A stretch of DNA of 64,000 nucleotides, taken from Batkoa obscura (Eukaryota > Entomophthoromycota > Entomophthoromycetes > Entomophthorales > Batkoaceae). Of the stretch, positions 35,166-46,686 are shown piece by piece. The notes under the pieces are model-generated. The model was not told the DNA's origin. It ran no database searches and saw nothing but the letters and a program-made list of their open reading frames with translations. The stretch lies in assembly GCA_030770535.1 (NCBI GenBank), contig JASVEC010000023.1, positions 62,001 to 126,000 on the forward strand. Direction: 5' to 3'. The number at the start of each line of letters is the position of its first letter. Position 1 is the first letter of the stretch. The translations under genes were made by a program, and so were the position numbers.

Positions 35166-35775
35166 TTAATAGTCATTATAGTATAGTTGATAATTAAATA
35201 ATCGTTCTTTTGATATTGGACTTAATAAAAATGTTTTACCTTTTAAAGCAGTTCGATAAATACATTCTATTAAATCAATCAAATCTTGTTTTTCTTTTAA
35301 TGTGCCAATAAGTTTGGAATGATCTGGTAAACTAGAAAAAAAAGCAAAAGACATAGATTAGTACACTTGAAACGATATATTTGATCTAAGCAATGGTGCT
35401 TTACCCATAATCTATTTTGATATGATGACCATTAAAAAAGAAGATTGTAGATGGAATATAATTTATATCAAAATAATTTAAATAAGTTTGAAAAGTTTCA
35501 TTCTCTTTATCCAGTTCTAATTCAATTGTAAATATTACTGCCATATTACTTAAGTTAATCACACTTTTTGATAACTATTAAAAGTAAAGGGGGAATTTAA
35601 TTAAATATTAGTATTTTTAGAAATGGAGGATTAGTAAATGAAAAGTTACTATATTATCTAAATGCATACAAGTGGAATCAAATTGATTTCCAAATCTTAA
35701 TATTAATACTTTATTCACTGTTTCTTGAATTACTCGACTTAATTGTGCTTCATCACAGATCCTTGGTAAGTCCAT
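35166..35775 (-). CDS. Thioredoxin-like U5 snRNP-related protein (TXNL4B / Dim2 type)
   Basis: Three or more exons on the minus strand from an ATG at 35775 to a stop at 35166. The protein starts MDLPRICDEAQLSRVIQ, then VNKVLILRFGNQFDSTC, MHLDNI, NYFDINYIPSTIFFFNGHHI, KIDYG, DHSKLIGTLKEKQDLIDLIE, and ends KERLFNYQLYYNDY. This thioredoxin fold without the redox CxxC belongs to the Dim1/Dib1 group. The LRFG start, IPSTxFFFNG and the QDxIDLIExIYR block favour the TXNL4B branch over the core U5 protein Dib1. It is linked to pre-mRNA splicing in animals. Confidence 0.82.
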
Positions 35776-36257
35776 TTTAAGTTATTGTTTCTAAAAAGTT
35801 AATGAGTTAATTTCATTATTATTATTTTTTTGCAAAAATTAAGTTTGATGAAATTGATTTTTTCATGTCAATTTTAGTCTCAATTTTTATTTTAAAAATT
35901 CCAATCTTTAAAATCATTTTCATGTTCCAAGAAATCAATATTACTTTAGCATTTATTTATTTTATAATAAAATTAAATGATGCTTTCAATGCATTATTAC
36001 CAACGTTTTACTATTAAAAAGGAGATTCTCATTTGTATTTTATTACATTAATATTTTATCAAATAACTGTTACTAAAACGTAATGGTCATGAATGAAAGA
36101 ATTCAATGAGGATAAATGTTGATTAAAATCAAAGATTTAATATAAGTGATTTTAGAGTGTAATAAATTTAGTAAAGAAATCAAAATAAAGATTCATTAAG
36201 TTTAAATTAAATAATTTTTCATTATTTATCTATATTATATAATAATCAATATATTTA
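35776..36257. other. Intergenic, nothing recognised
   Basis: About 480 bases of AT-rich sequence between the TXNL4B-like start and the 3' end of the RBR ligase gene. No repeat, RNA gene or coding signal was seen. Confidence 0.5.
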
Positions 36258-37781
36258 TTATATAAAATCAAAAGGATCAAATTCAAACTCTTCTTGTTGA
36301 ACACCTTCAAATAACAACATATGACATGTGGATCGAATATCATTAAAATGTTTATAAGGGTTATATTTATCAATAATTTGACCACAAGAATAGCAGAAAT
36401 GAGTATCACAAACAGCACAAATCATATGATTACAACCATGTGATTTTTCAATACAAGTCAAACATTTAGGACAAGGTTGAGCATTGTTCAATTTCCAATT
36501 GTTAAATTGAAGATCTAATTCAAATTCTTTAGCAAATTTTTGCAAATTTTTTAATCCATATTTTAATTCTAATTGTGCTAATTCTAAATCATCCTGTTTT
36601 AATTTTGCTTCATGATATTGTTTACCAAGTTGATGATTTTTAGGTAATTCACAGTAAGTTAAACTACCATGCCATGTTCGTTTACAATAATGACAATAAG
36701 CATAATGACATTTAATACAAATACATAACTTTTCATTTTCTTCATTTCTTAACATTGGGGTATTACAATTTTCAATTGGACACCATGTACTTAACGGATC
36801 CATATCATACTTTTGTTTATTGAATAATTTTAAATATCTATTATAATCATCTTCACTTAATAATTCTCTTATATCTTCTAAATCTGGTCGATCTTCTTCT
36901 ATATTTATTTTACCTTGTTTTCGATTCATTCGACATTCTTCATGGGGACATAGTACAGAGTAAACTAATCCTTCTCGTATCATCATTTTAAAAAAATCCG
37001 ATAAACATTGTTTACAATAAACATGTGAACATTTTTTTAATGATATACTATCTCGTCCTCGTTTGATGTCCCAACAAATACCACAAGAATGCGGTATTAT
37101 ATTGAACTCTTTTTTTACTAAATAATAATCCCATTGTGTTATTATGTCTTTCATTATATTATTATTGATTTTATTTTGACTCATTTTTAAAATACTTTCA
37201 GGTATAAATTTAGCGATAAATTTATACTTTAAATAATCCAAATTAACTAAAAATATTAATATAAACTAAAAAAATAAAAGTAAAAAGTTTACCTTTACTG
37301 ATCGTTAAGCCATCTAAATAGTTTAAATATTCTAATAAATAATTTTGAATAAAATCAATATATATAAATAAAATCTATAAAAAAATTAATTTAATTTTTT
37401 CTTTATAATATAAATTATTAATTTACTTACTTCTGCTTTTTCTTCCTCCCATAAACATTTTAATTTGTCTTTAACTTTGTCATTATCTTCTTTACTTAAC
37501 CAAAAACAAATCAATTTAATACTTGGTGCTTCTTTCGGATATTTATCTCCTAACTCAAAACAAAGAAATATTGGTGGTAAGTACTTAACAAAAATAGTAT
37601 CTTGATTAAAATAAACTTTATAATTTGATTCTAATTGAATATTAATTTTTATTAAGCCAGAATGTTTATGAGTGAAATCTAACTGTTGATTTAATTCTTT
37701 GTCATTTAGTTGAATATCTGATTCATATATACTACTTAATGCTAATAATTCATTCTCAATAACTTCTTCAGTTTCATTCAT
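36258..37781 (-). CDS. RWD-RING-IBR-RING ubiquitin ligase (RNF14/Itt1 family)
   Basis: Three exons on the minus strand, 37781-37431, 37374-37293 and 37246-36258, total 1422 bases, 473 residues. Residues 1-120 form an RWD domain (ELLALSSIYESDIQL...FELGDKYPKEAPSIKL). RING1 begins CGICWDIKRGRDSISLKKC; the IBR follows (WCPIENCNTP...CIKCHYAYCHYC). RING2 reads CPKCLTCIEKSHGCNHM, where the Cys in GCNHM is the expected thioester-forming residue of RBR ligases. The RWD-RBR order is that of RNF14 and yeast Itt1, which act on stalled translation factors and termination. All zinc ligands seem present. Confidence 0.92.
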
Positions 37782-38184
37782 TGTTTTTGAATATTAGTTA
37801 TTCGAAGAGTTGGGTTGTATATTGGATTTATTACGATTGTTAAGAAGAGTTAATTAATTATTGATATTTTAAATATTAAACTTTGAATTCATCTTTTTTA
37901 ATAAAATCGCTAAGTAGTTTTTTATTGCTTAGAAAATATGAGTCAATGTGCTTTTAAATTCTACAAAATAAATTTAGTTTTAATTTTCATGACTAAATAA
38001 ATTTGAAAAGCTAAATACACTTTTTCTTGCCCAAAAAATGTCAACTTAGATTTAATGCTGTATGACGTTAAAATGCTTAGAATCATTGATCTTATATCAT
38101 GAACACAATTTCCATTATAAAAAATGATATTTCAACTTGAATTAATTAATCTTCTTTAATAATTTTAATGCTTAATAAGTGATA
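37782..38184. other. Divergent intergenic region
   Basis: About 400 bases between the RBR ligase and the transcription factor gene, which point away from each other. I searched it for a Cys-rich exon that could supply a Zn2Cys6 cluster to the downstream gene and saw none. Confidence 0.45.
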
Positions 38185-39930
38185 ATGTTTCATCCAGTCA
38201 GTAAAAGAAGGATACGAAGTAAACAAGATGTAGCTCGAAGTCGAATGGATCAATTAAATGGCATCATACAAAATTATTTTGCTTTTATAAAAAATATAAA
38301 CGACCCTGAAGTACGTAAAATTAGTTATGGTAAGTCATTAATTATCTCTAATGATATATTATTTACTAAATAACTAGATTATTTAAGTTGGGTTAATGAA
38401 CAATTAAAGCACCAAAGAGAAGAAAAAGATATAGATGAAAATGAACGAGAAACAATTAGAATTGGTACTTTTAAACGAGAATTAGGTCTCAGCTTCAAAA
38501 AACATTTAAATGATACAGTATTTTCCATTCCTAATGCTAATTATCATTTTGCTAGTGGTCTTTTTGATTTTGGCAAATTTTTAGAGACAGGAACCTTTAT
38601 TTTTACCGTTATTATTGATCCATATAACCTATGGCTTGGCCATGATACTATATTACAAATAACAAGAAAAGATAATAACGAATTACTAACTTATGTATTT
38701 TTTGCCTTTTTAGCTCGATTTACATTACGTTGGGATACCGAAAATTATAAAGTGATTTATAGTAATAGCTTAAAAAATATTCGATTGTTACTTCCAAATG
38801 CTTATTCAAAACCAACGTATAATAATATAGTTGCTCTTGGTTTAATGAGTTATTTAGCTTTATCACATGCTAATTTTCATTTAGTTGAAAGATATTTCTT
38901 TTCTTCTGTTAGATTAGCGCAAATGTTAGGTTATGATACGGAGAATTCGTGTGTAATAGCCAATACAAAACCAACCGAATATATAGATCCTCAAGTTTAT
39001 CGAGGCAAAAATTTATGGAATGCGTTATATGTTGGATATTTATCCTATTCAGCTATTATGTTAGATTTTCCAGTCTATCATTTTGAAATTGATACCGCTA
39101 AATTAGCACCTTATTTAGAAAGTATTAATTTTAAATATAAAGAAGTGGATCAAAAAAAACAATTAAAAAAAGAATCAAAAATTGTTGCTAGACAATTTGA
39201 TTTCTTTGACATTATAACTAATGTTAATTTAACTATTGTTAAACACGCTCTTAAAGTTAAAAGCGAGAAACAAAATAAGTTAGCATTGATGCCAAATGAT
39301 AATTTGAGATTGCCTTCAATAGAATTTAATCATTATTTCAATAAGTTAATGAATTTAAATACAGAATTAGATCAGATTATTTCTAATGCTGACAATACAC
39401 AGTGTACAGTTAATAAGCTATTAAAAATATTAACAAATGGAACAATCATCGTATTATGCTATCCCTTAGCTTTGATTTATCCTAAGCCAATAGAATTTAA
39501 AATGAAAGAAATGGAGTTATTGTATAACATAACAAATACCTTATTTGATATCATCTTTCAACCTGAGAGTCATAATAACCTAACAGGTATTTTAAATATG
39601 ATTTATGAAGTTTTGAAAATCGTTGAAAAGTTTGAAGTAAATCAAGATATGTTTTCTTGTAGTCAATTTAGTTGTTTAATTTACATCTATTTTAATATTA
39701 TTCATCAAGCAACAATTAATGAATTTGATATGTTTTATAGAAGTAAAATGGAGCATTCAATGACTAAGACATTGGTTATTTTAGATGCTTTGAATTTGTT
39801 AGCAAAGAATAGTAAAAAAAAGATACGTAATGATGCCATTTTAAATCTAAGAAGAATTAGTAAGGCACTCAATAATTTTGTATTGCCAACAGAATTTATC
39901 GATAGTATTAAACCTAAATTATGTTTTTAA
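38185..39930 (+). CDS. Fungal-specific transcription factor domain protein lacking a visible Zn2Cys6 cluster
   Basis: Two exons, 38185-38329 and 38378-39930, encode 565 residues. The body matches the fungal transcription factor middle homology region: SYLALSHANFHLVERYFFSS, VRLAQMLGYD, then RGKNLWNALYVGYLSYSAIM. That order, a helical core, a 'RLAxxLG' helix and an 'R-x-LWW/LWN' helix, is typical. The N-terminus (HPVSKRRIRSKQDVARSRMD) looks like the basic linker that follows a Zn2Cys6 binuclear cluster, but the six cysteines are missing. Either the zinc exon lies further upstream and was missed, or the protein has lost DNA binding. An upstream in-frame GTG is not used. Confidence 0.72.
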
Positions 39931-40525
39931 ATAAACAAATCAAGCTATTAGCCGTATGTTTTATTATATCCATAGGTGATTGTTTTTGTTTCTGTTGTTA
40001 TTATTTGATGCTTTAGCCTTTTATTTCTGGATGTACCTTGATTTTGTTTTGCATTTTTTTAATTAAATTGAGTGGAAGAATTGATAGTGTAGTTTTTCAA
40101 CAACAGGTACATATATTTATATGAAAACTCAACTTTGCTATTTGGAATTTTTATTACTTAAATTGTAAATTTTGTGGTGAAAGTATGAGATCAATAAAAC
40201 TAAAAATTGATCTTTGATAAAAAACAACATTATTCAGCTTTGAAAAAACCTATGATACTTTAAAGTGGATTAAAATTTTGGATTTTACTTTGATTTTTTA
40301 TGAATTTTAATAAACACTTCTCTTACATTAAATTTTTGTATGTAAGTTGAATGCTGTATAAAAATAAAGCATATTATTTAGTACATTATTAATTTATCTT
40401 TATTGTTAATGGTGACCTTGATAGTTTACAAGTATGGATTTAAAAAAAGATACAGGGATATCCAAATTCATTTTTCAGAACTTAATCCAAATTTTAAGTT
40501 TCTAAATTTCCAAGTCTTTAATATA

Positions 40526-40619
40526 TGAAGGTATCTTCTAGGCTTCACTTTTACTACCTTTTAAGCGTTATTTGAGCAGAAAGATAGTTGACAAATTCTT
40601 AAATACAATAACAATAATA
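40526..40619 (-). mobile_element. MITE copy 10 (diverged)
   Basis: Begins after TA with TGAAGGTATC and carries GCTTCACTTTTACTACC and TTTTAAGCGTTATTTGAGC, the reverse form of the family. Its right end is decayed and abuts copy 11, so one copy may have inserted beside or into the other. Confidence 0.55.
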
Positions 40620-40726
40620 GGGGATGTATTTTTTTGCCCAACAATTTCTAACAATTTTTCCATTCAAATAGTGCTTAAAAAATGGAAAAGTAATGAAACC
40701 AAAAAAACATCCCCAATACATCCCCA
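40620..40726 (+). mobile_element. MITE copy 11 with duplicated right end
   Basis: Starts GGGGATGTATTTTTTTGC and contains CATTCAAATAGTGCTTAAA. Two successive CATCCCCA ends are present (to 40715 and to 40726, the second followed by TATA), so the terminal 11 bp occur twice. Such tandem ends may come from imprecise excision or from insertion next to an older end. Confidence 0.7.
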
Positions 40727-41659
40727 TATATTAAAGACTTAGAAATTTAGAAACTTAAAATTAAATAAAAAAACTGAAAATTTATTTTTATTGTTTTATT
40801 TTTATTAAATATTTAGTAGATATATATTATAGAAATATATAGCTATTTGATTTTATTTTTTATTAAAATAAGAACAAAATGAAAGCTTTTATAACTAAAC
40901 TTTAAAATGAATTTTTAAAAAATTTAACAGAATAGTGAAAAGCATACTATATAGACATTATAATTTATTTATGTCGATTTTGATAACTATTTATGATAAC
41001 CCAAAATTCATAAGGTTTTACAATAGAGTAAAAAAACTTATTGAAATCTATTATTAATAATGTACCTTATCAAGTAGTACATAAAATTAATACTTTGAAG
41101 AAAATAGAAAATAAAAACCAATAAGTAGTATTATTATCAACTATAGCTTTAATGTATTTTTTGATAAATGTAAAAGTTTTAGATTTAATATAGGTGTGAA
41201 ATCTGGTACTTAGGGTTTGGAGTCAAGAACAGCTATTGCTGGGTTGACTACACTATAAGTCGAAAGGTCTTAGTTTATGTGACTAAGATAGACTTGGATT
41301 ATGAGGAATAGCACGTAATAGGTTACAATCTATATAAGACAAATAGAATAGACAATACTAATGTAAATCTATGTAAAATACTATTAAGAAAACTTAGTGG
41401 CTTTATTAAATGTTCGAGATATCAGGTAATAATTCAGTTAAAAAGCCTCGAACTATTATACTCTGTAAACTCTTTTATACTCTGAAAAGTATAAATATCA
41501 AAATGAGAAGATAATATTCTTTTGGATGGAGCTAGAAATTCTCATAACAAATCAAAATAAGAACATGGGATTGATTGTCTCTAAACTCGAGAACACAACA
41601 GCTTAGGCGATTGTTATGTTATAATTAACCATGGGACTGAGAAAGCGATATTTCACATA

Positions 41660-41753
41660 GGAGTGTTTTTTTTGACTTCTGCTTTTTCCATCTTTTAAGA
41701 ATTATTTGGGGGGAAATTATTGGTAAAATTCTTAAGCACAAAAATATACCTTA
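41660..41753 (-). mobile_element. MITE copy 12
   Basis: Left end after TA reads GGAGTGTTTTTTTTGACTTC, then TTTTTCCATCTTTTAAG; the reverse orientation is clear. The right end has diverged (ATATACCTTATA), so that boundary is approximate. Confidence 0.65.
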
Positions 41754-41997
41754 TATGCAAAAAATCGTTTAATAATTTAATATTTAAAAAACCTCTATTT
41801 AAAAAAATTAATATATAAGTAGATACAGGAAATCATTTTAAATTTCAAAAGTTCTTACGTGTTTGAAAAAAATCATTTTATAAATAATAGTTTAAACTTT
41901 AATTTTTTTGCTAAGTGTTATAAAGTATAGTTAATAAACATTTTAAAAAATTTTCAGTAAAAAAATGACCTTAAACCATTAGGTAAAATAAAAGATA

Positions 41998-42097
41998 TGG
42001 GGATGTATTTTTGTATTTGAGAATTTTACTAACAATTTTTCCACTCAAATAGTGCTTAAAAGATATAAAAAATAATGAAGCCAAAAAAACATCCCCA
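41998..42097 (+). mobile_element. MITE copy 13
   Basis: 100 bp with TA on both sides (41996-41997, 42098-42099). It starts TGGGGATGTATTTTTGTA and ends AAAACATCCCCA. The ends are good inverted repeats. It is followed within about 20 bases by the solo transposon end. Confidence 0.8.
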
Positions 42098-42114
42098 TAT
42101 AAATTTGTAATAAA

Positions 42115-42246
42115 ATAATTTAACGCTGTATTAAGTATTTTTGCTTTTTAATAAAGAATTTATTTTCATAGAATTTTAGGTGAAGTTTGTAAGATATAAA
42201 ATATCTAAAAATTAGATAAAAAATGAAACCAATTCGGACATCCCTA
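42115..42246 (+). mobile_element. Solo terminal repeat related to the 60.4-kb transposon
   Basis: Read on the minus strand it begins GGGATGTCCGAATTGGTTTC and continues with the same order of blocks as the transposon terminal repeat: ATCTAATTTTTAG, AACTTC, CTAAAATTCTAT, TTTATTAAAA, CAAAA. By eye, about 75 percent of positions match over some 120 bases. No partner end or transposase is present nearby, so this is a diverged half-element or solo end from an older member of the family. Confidence 0.65.
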
Positions 42247-42969
42247 TACAGTTTGATTTGAGAATGGAAATATTTTATCCTTTAAAAAAACAATAAACAT
42301 CACAAATAATATTAGTATTAATTGTTATTACTGGGAAATATAATTAATACTCACAACTTTTTTTATTTTAATTTGTTATGCTTATAAAAGTAATAATATA
42401 CTTAAATAGCTAAAAATTAGAAAGTTGAAATTTTTAACATGTCAAACTGTTGAAATCTTAAAAATTTCAATGTAAATTTATCTATAATTAGTAATTAAAA
42501 TTAAAATTGAAATTTCATAGGATAATGAAATATAAATTAATATATAATCTTGCTATTGATCATTAATTGTAAATAAATTAATCTTTGAAGTTAGATTTTC
42601 AAAATTCCAGCACAGTTTTTGACCTATTGCTTTAGCTAAATATTTGATTTGTTTGCCAAGTGTTTAATTTTATTTTTAATTATTTATCAGGCACTTGAAT
42701 TCCATATTTGGCTACATATTGTTCCAATCGAAAGTAGAATTTCAAATAAATTGAAAATGAAACAAGTACGCTATTCAACCAATCAAAAAGATCAAAACTT
42801 AGGACTAACTCAATCAAAACCAATAAAAAAAATTACGTATTTCTTCTTGTGATAAATCAGATGAGGAGCAAGTGGGAAATGATTGGATGTAAAAGAAGGA
42901 GACGCTAATTAAAATAAAATAAAATGGGATAAAAAGAAATTTGAAGTTAATTTTTTACTAAGATAAAAG

Positions 42970-44689
42970 ATGAAAACAGACTATAAGGTTGGCGAAAAGG
43001 TTTGGGCTAAATTAAAAGGATATCCTTGGTGGCCTGCAAGAGTAATTTTTTTATTTTATTAGTGAAATTGTTATTTTTTCTCTCGTTTAGTTTTTGTTTG
43101 AGCTTTTAATTTTGTATTTTTAATTCTTGATTTACTTTTTAGATTGAAGATGAAGCTAATTTACCTAAAAAAGTATTAAGTAAGAAACCAAAAAATCATA
43201 GTATAACTGTATGGGCGGTTTTTTTTTATGGTTCAAGAGATTAGTAAGTTATTAGTTGATAAAAAGATAATAATAATTAATAAAATTAGTGGTTGGTTTA
43301 ATAAAGATAATTTAAGAGATTTTGACGATCACTTTGAAGAATATAAAACTCCAGCCAGAAAAACAAATTTATTTACCGAAGCTTTAAAGCAAGCGCAGGA
43401 TCCAGCTGTACTGCAAAAAATTATCGAGGATGAGGAAAAGCTAAAGGAAGATGACCCTGAAGAAGAAGAAGAAAAGAAAGAAAAATCAAAGAAAGAAAAG
43501 GTAGTTAAGAGAAAATCATCGAAAGTGGATATCAAATCTGTTAAAAAAGCTATTCAACCTCCCCCCAATCCCTTGAAAAGTCATACGATGGAAACTAGAA
43601 CCTCTAGTAGGTTTAATAAGCCTCCTAAAGAAAATCCTTTCCCTGATCTAGTAATCTTTATTTCTATACCATTTACGTTAAATTAATTCTTTTTTTTAGA
43701 CTGGTCTTAGTAATTTAGATGGTAGTTAATTATAATATAGCTTTAATTTTTTGTTAAATCTTAATTTTTTAGCACTAAGGAGCCTTCGTCAAGCATTACA
43801 AAAAGCTACCCTTAAAAACAACTACGAAGTAATCATTTTGATCAATAATAGTGGTAAATAATAATAGACATTCATATAGGATACATTTTTGGTTGATAAA
43901 ATCATTTATGAACTTGAACAATCTAGGGCATTAATTGAAGATGTATTAGTAAGTCTATTACTTAAGAGCTCAAATAGGATAGAAGATAATGATTTTTATT
44001 AGGAATCTAAAATTTCCAAATTAATACGCCACCTTTTAGCTCAGCCAATCCCAACTTCTCGATTCAATTTTAAAAGGAGACTTACCGACTTAGTATTGAA
44101 ATATAAGAACCAAAAGAATAATAACAATAATGGTATTCTAAATGCAACTACTATAGAAGAAAAGAAAAGACTCATTCAAGAAAAGTTGGATAAAGCTGAT
44201 ACAGGTAACTTGTAATACAATTATCAAAAATTAAGATCTAACATTATTAAAGTCAAAGGCGCAAATAAGGATGATATCAAACCTGAAGTAAAAAAGGACG
44301 ATATTAAGAAAGACAGCGATGAAGAAAAAGAAACAAGTAATAAAGAAGAGGAAAACAGTGAAAAAGAAAAAGACATTGAAGAAAAAGAAACCAAAGAAAA
44401 AGAGGTTGAAAAAAAGGAGACTGAAGAAAAAAAAGCTGAAGAAAAAGAAATTGAAAAAAAAGAAACTGATGGAAAAGAAATCAACGAAAAAGTAGTTGAT
44501 GAAAAAGAAGTCGAAGAGAAGGAGGAGATTAAACCAAAAATAAATGGACAAGACAAAAAAGAAAACCATAACCATGAAATAAATAATGTTGAGAAGAATG
44601 GAGATGCAAAAGAAGATAAGCAGGATAATTCAACTAATAAATCAGTAGATAAAGAAGATAGTAGTGGCTCTAGTATTACAAAGGACTAA
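42970..44689 (+). CDS. PWWP-domain chromatin protein with an IBD-like helical domain (LEDGF/HDGF-like)
   Basis: About eight exons, roughly 450 residues. The PWWP domain is clear: VGEKVWAKLKGYPWWPARI, then ITVWAVFFYGSRDYGWF with the aromatic cage and the typical FFGSRDY strand, which is split by an intron at 43244-43288. PWWP domains read H3K36 methylation. After a charged linker, exons near 43730-44110 encode LRSLRQALQKATLKNNYEDT, then DKIIYELEQSRALIEDVL and RRLTDLVLKYKNQ. This is a TFIIS-N/IBD-like helical bundle as in LEDGF. The C-terminal ~150 residues are a Glu/Lys-rich tail. PWWP is certain; the IBD call is inference from pattern. Confidence 0.8.
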
Positions 44690-44863
44690 GTTTTTTATTT
44701 TCAATTAATAATAAGATAATTAAAAAATAAATCTTATTATTTAACTCTCTCTTTTTCTGTAATCCCCTCATTTTATTTTTTTAATTTCTTATTCCATTAA
44801 AGCAAATTAAAACATATACATAAGAAAATCATAATTTTTACAGTTTTTATTACTTTATTGATA

Positions 44864-46286
44864 TTATTGATTAAATAAATCTTTATACTCCTGCCTAAGT
44901 TGATTAAAAGTGCTCGTAATCCTCTGCTTTATAACTTCAATTTTATAATCTTTATCATGTTGTAGTCTTTGGACTTTACCATTTTTGATATCTGGGGATA
45001 TAAAATTACTCATTCTTTTGTGTACTCTTTTAAACTCAAGCTAATTCAACTATTAGCATATAATTACTAGATTATACAAAATACAACTTACCCTTTTTGA
45101 TTCAATATCTAGAGATTCATTGTCTACATTAATACAATAATACTGATATAAATGATTGATCCAAAAGTTAGTATATGTTTTCTCATTTTCGCCCTGAATA
45201 ATAGGGCAGAAGTCTCGATGCTGAATATCTAAATTTAAATTAGGTTTGTTTAATTTAGCATTGACAGCACCTAAAAATGAAACATTATAATATAAAACTA
45301 AAATTAAACGACTTACTTCTATAGACCTTTTTTTGATCGAAATTCCATAATCCTAGTTTACGATGACATAACCAACATTGTAAGCTACCTTTTAAAACTT
45401 GGCTCTTTTTTTCAATTATTGGGTACCATCCAGATAAGCATATTAATACTTCAGTCATACTTAATTCCATATTGAATTCTTTTTTTAACGCTTCAATTAA
45501 ACTATCACTGTTAACCATATCGCTCTATATGTTAATGTCTATTTACTTAATAATTAAACATTATGAATCTTACTATCGTATAAGTTAAGCTAATTTTAAA
45601 TTGACTTAAATAAGGTTGAATCAACTGAATATGAAATTTAAATTGAGTTAAAAAACTATTGATTGGAACAATGGGTATTTGATACACGCTAATATCAGTT
45701 TGAATAAATCTCCAAGGGCATTCGAGATTATGAGATTGCACTAGTAGTTCATTTGAGAATCCTTTAGATCCATCGATAACATTGTCACAAAAAGTACAAG
45801 TTAACTCGTTTTTTTTAGTATTGATATAACCATTACAAGCACATACAACTGGGCTTAAATTATTAGCTGGCTTCCAAGTTAATAACTTATAGCTGTTTAA
45901 TCGCTCTAATAAATCCAATAGACTCCAGCTACGAAATTTAATCTTTTCTGTTAGCTTCAGGTTTTTTAGATATTCTTGTTCTAAGTAGAAAGGGCCCAAG
46001 AATCTATAAATAGTATTATTAAAGAAAAGCATTATATTGCTTTTTTACTATACCTTCCTTCTTCATCAAAGTATTTATCTTTATCCTTAATCTCTTTAAT
46101 TTCCTTTTCTTTTTTCAGTTGATAGCTTTCAATGATACTATCCTTAACACTCTTCGGTAAAAAGTGAAACTCTTTTATCTGATTAATAATGTGTTTGTTA
46201 TCTTGCTTATCATCCTTTTCAACTTGGTGGTATTTTCTTATCACTTGCTCAACTCGATACTCGTCGACAATTGTTATGTCTTGCAT
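44864..46286 (-). CDS. C3HC zinc-finger protein (Rsm1 / ZC3HC1 / Pml39 family)
   Basis: Five exons on the minus strand, about 380 residues. The first finger is in FRSWSLLDLLERLNSYKL, TWKPANNLSPVVCACNGY and LTCTFCDN, ending with HNLECPW: a C-x2-C and H-x3-C set. The second is CWLCHRKLGLWNF with HRDFCPII, the Rsm1-type repeat, here divided between exons. This pair defines the family of human ZC3HC1 (NIPA), fission yeast Rsm1 and budding yeast Pml39, which work at the nuclear basket and in mRNA export or protein turnover. The gene is convergent with the PWWP gene (175 bases) and divergent from PRP19. Confidence 0.82.
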
Positions 46287-46686
46287 TTAATTTTGATTTT
46301 GAAAAAAAATAAAACTAGATTATTTAATTTTAATACTTTAAGCTTGAACTTTTGAGTTCCAATTGAATAAAAAAGTTTCAATACCAAAAATATATTTTTA
46401 CAAAAAGTGAAAATAAATTATTAAGCATTAACTTCATCTTATAAACTATGTAATTATACAAATACCAAGCGTCTATCTAGTACAAATTTATTATGTATAT
46501 ATTTGTCCTTCATATATTGCCACCTCATTGTATATTTTTTTTATGATTAAAATTTATAGTAAAAAAAGGGCATTTAATTGGTTAAAGCCAGTAGAATCAA
46601 AGTACTCATTCTTAAACTCCCATTAAAAAGCAAAGTTTATTACGAATAGAAAAAAATCAATTTTAGTTTTATATTTTCATCTAAAA
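46287..46686. other. Divergent promoter region
   Basis: About 400 bases between the starts of the C3HC gene (minus) and PRP19 (plus). Very AT-rich; no specific motif was recognised. Confidence 0.45.

Larger units (their letters stand above)
39931..42969. other. 3-kb gene-free region with MITEs and a solo transposon end
   Basis: No gene is supported. It holds MITE copies 10-13 and, next to copy 13, a 130-bp relative of the long terminal repeat of the 60.4-kb transposon. The stretch 41200-41650 is less AT-rich but has no coding frame. A 67-codon plus frame at 42649-42852 has no family match and is left out. Confidence 0.55.

Noticed and set aside
41200-41650. Less AT-rich stretch that looked like a possible gene or structured RNA
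   Set aside because: All six frames are closed at short intervals and no stable palindrome or RNA family signature was seen.
42649-42852. 67-codon plus-strand frame with a hydrophobic start
   Set aside because: It looked briefly like a signal peptide, but nothing conserved follows and no exon joins to it.
44224-44575. Two overlapping minus-strand frames rich in Phe and Ser
   Set aside because: Shadows of the Glu/Lys-rich tail of the PWWP gene.
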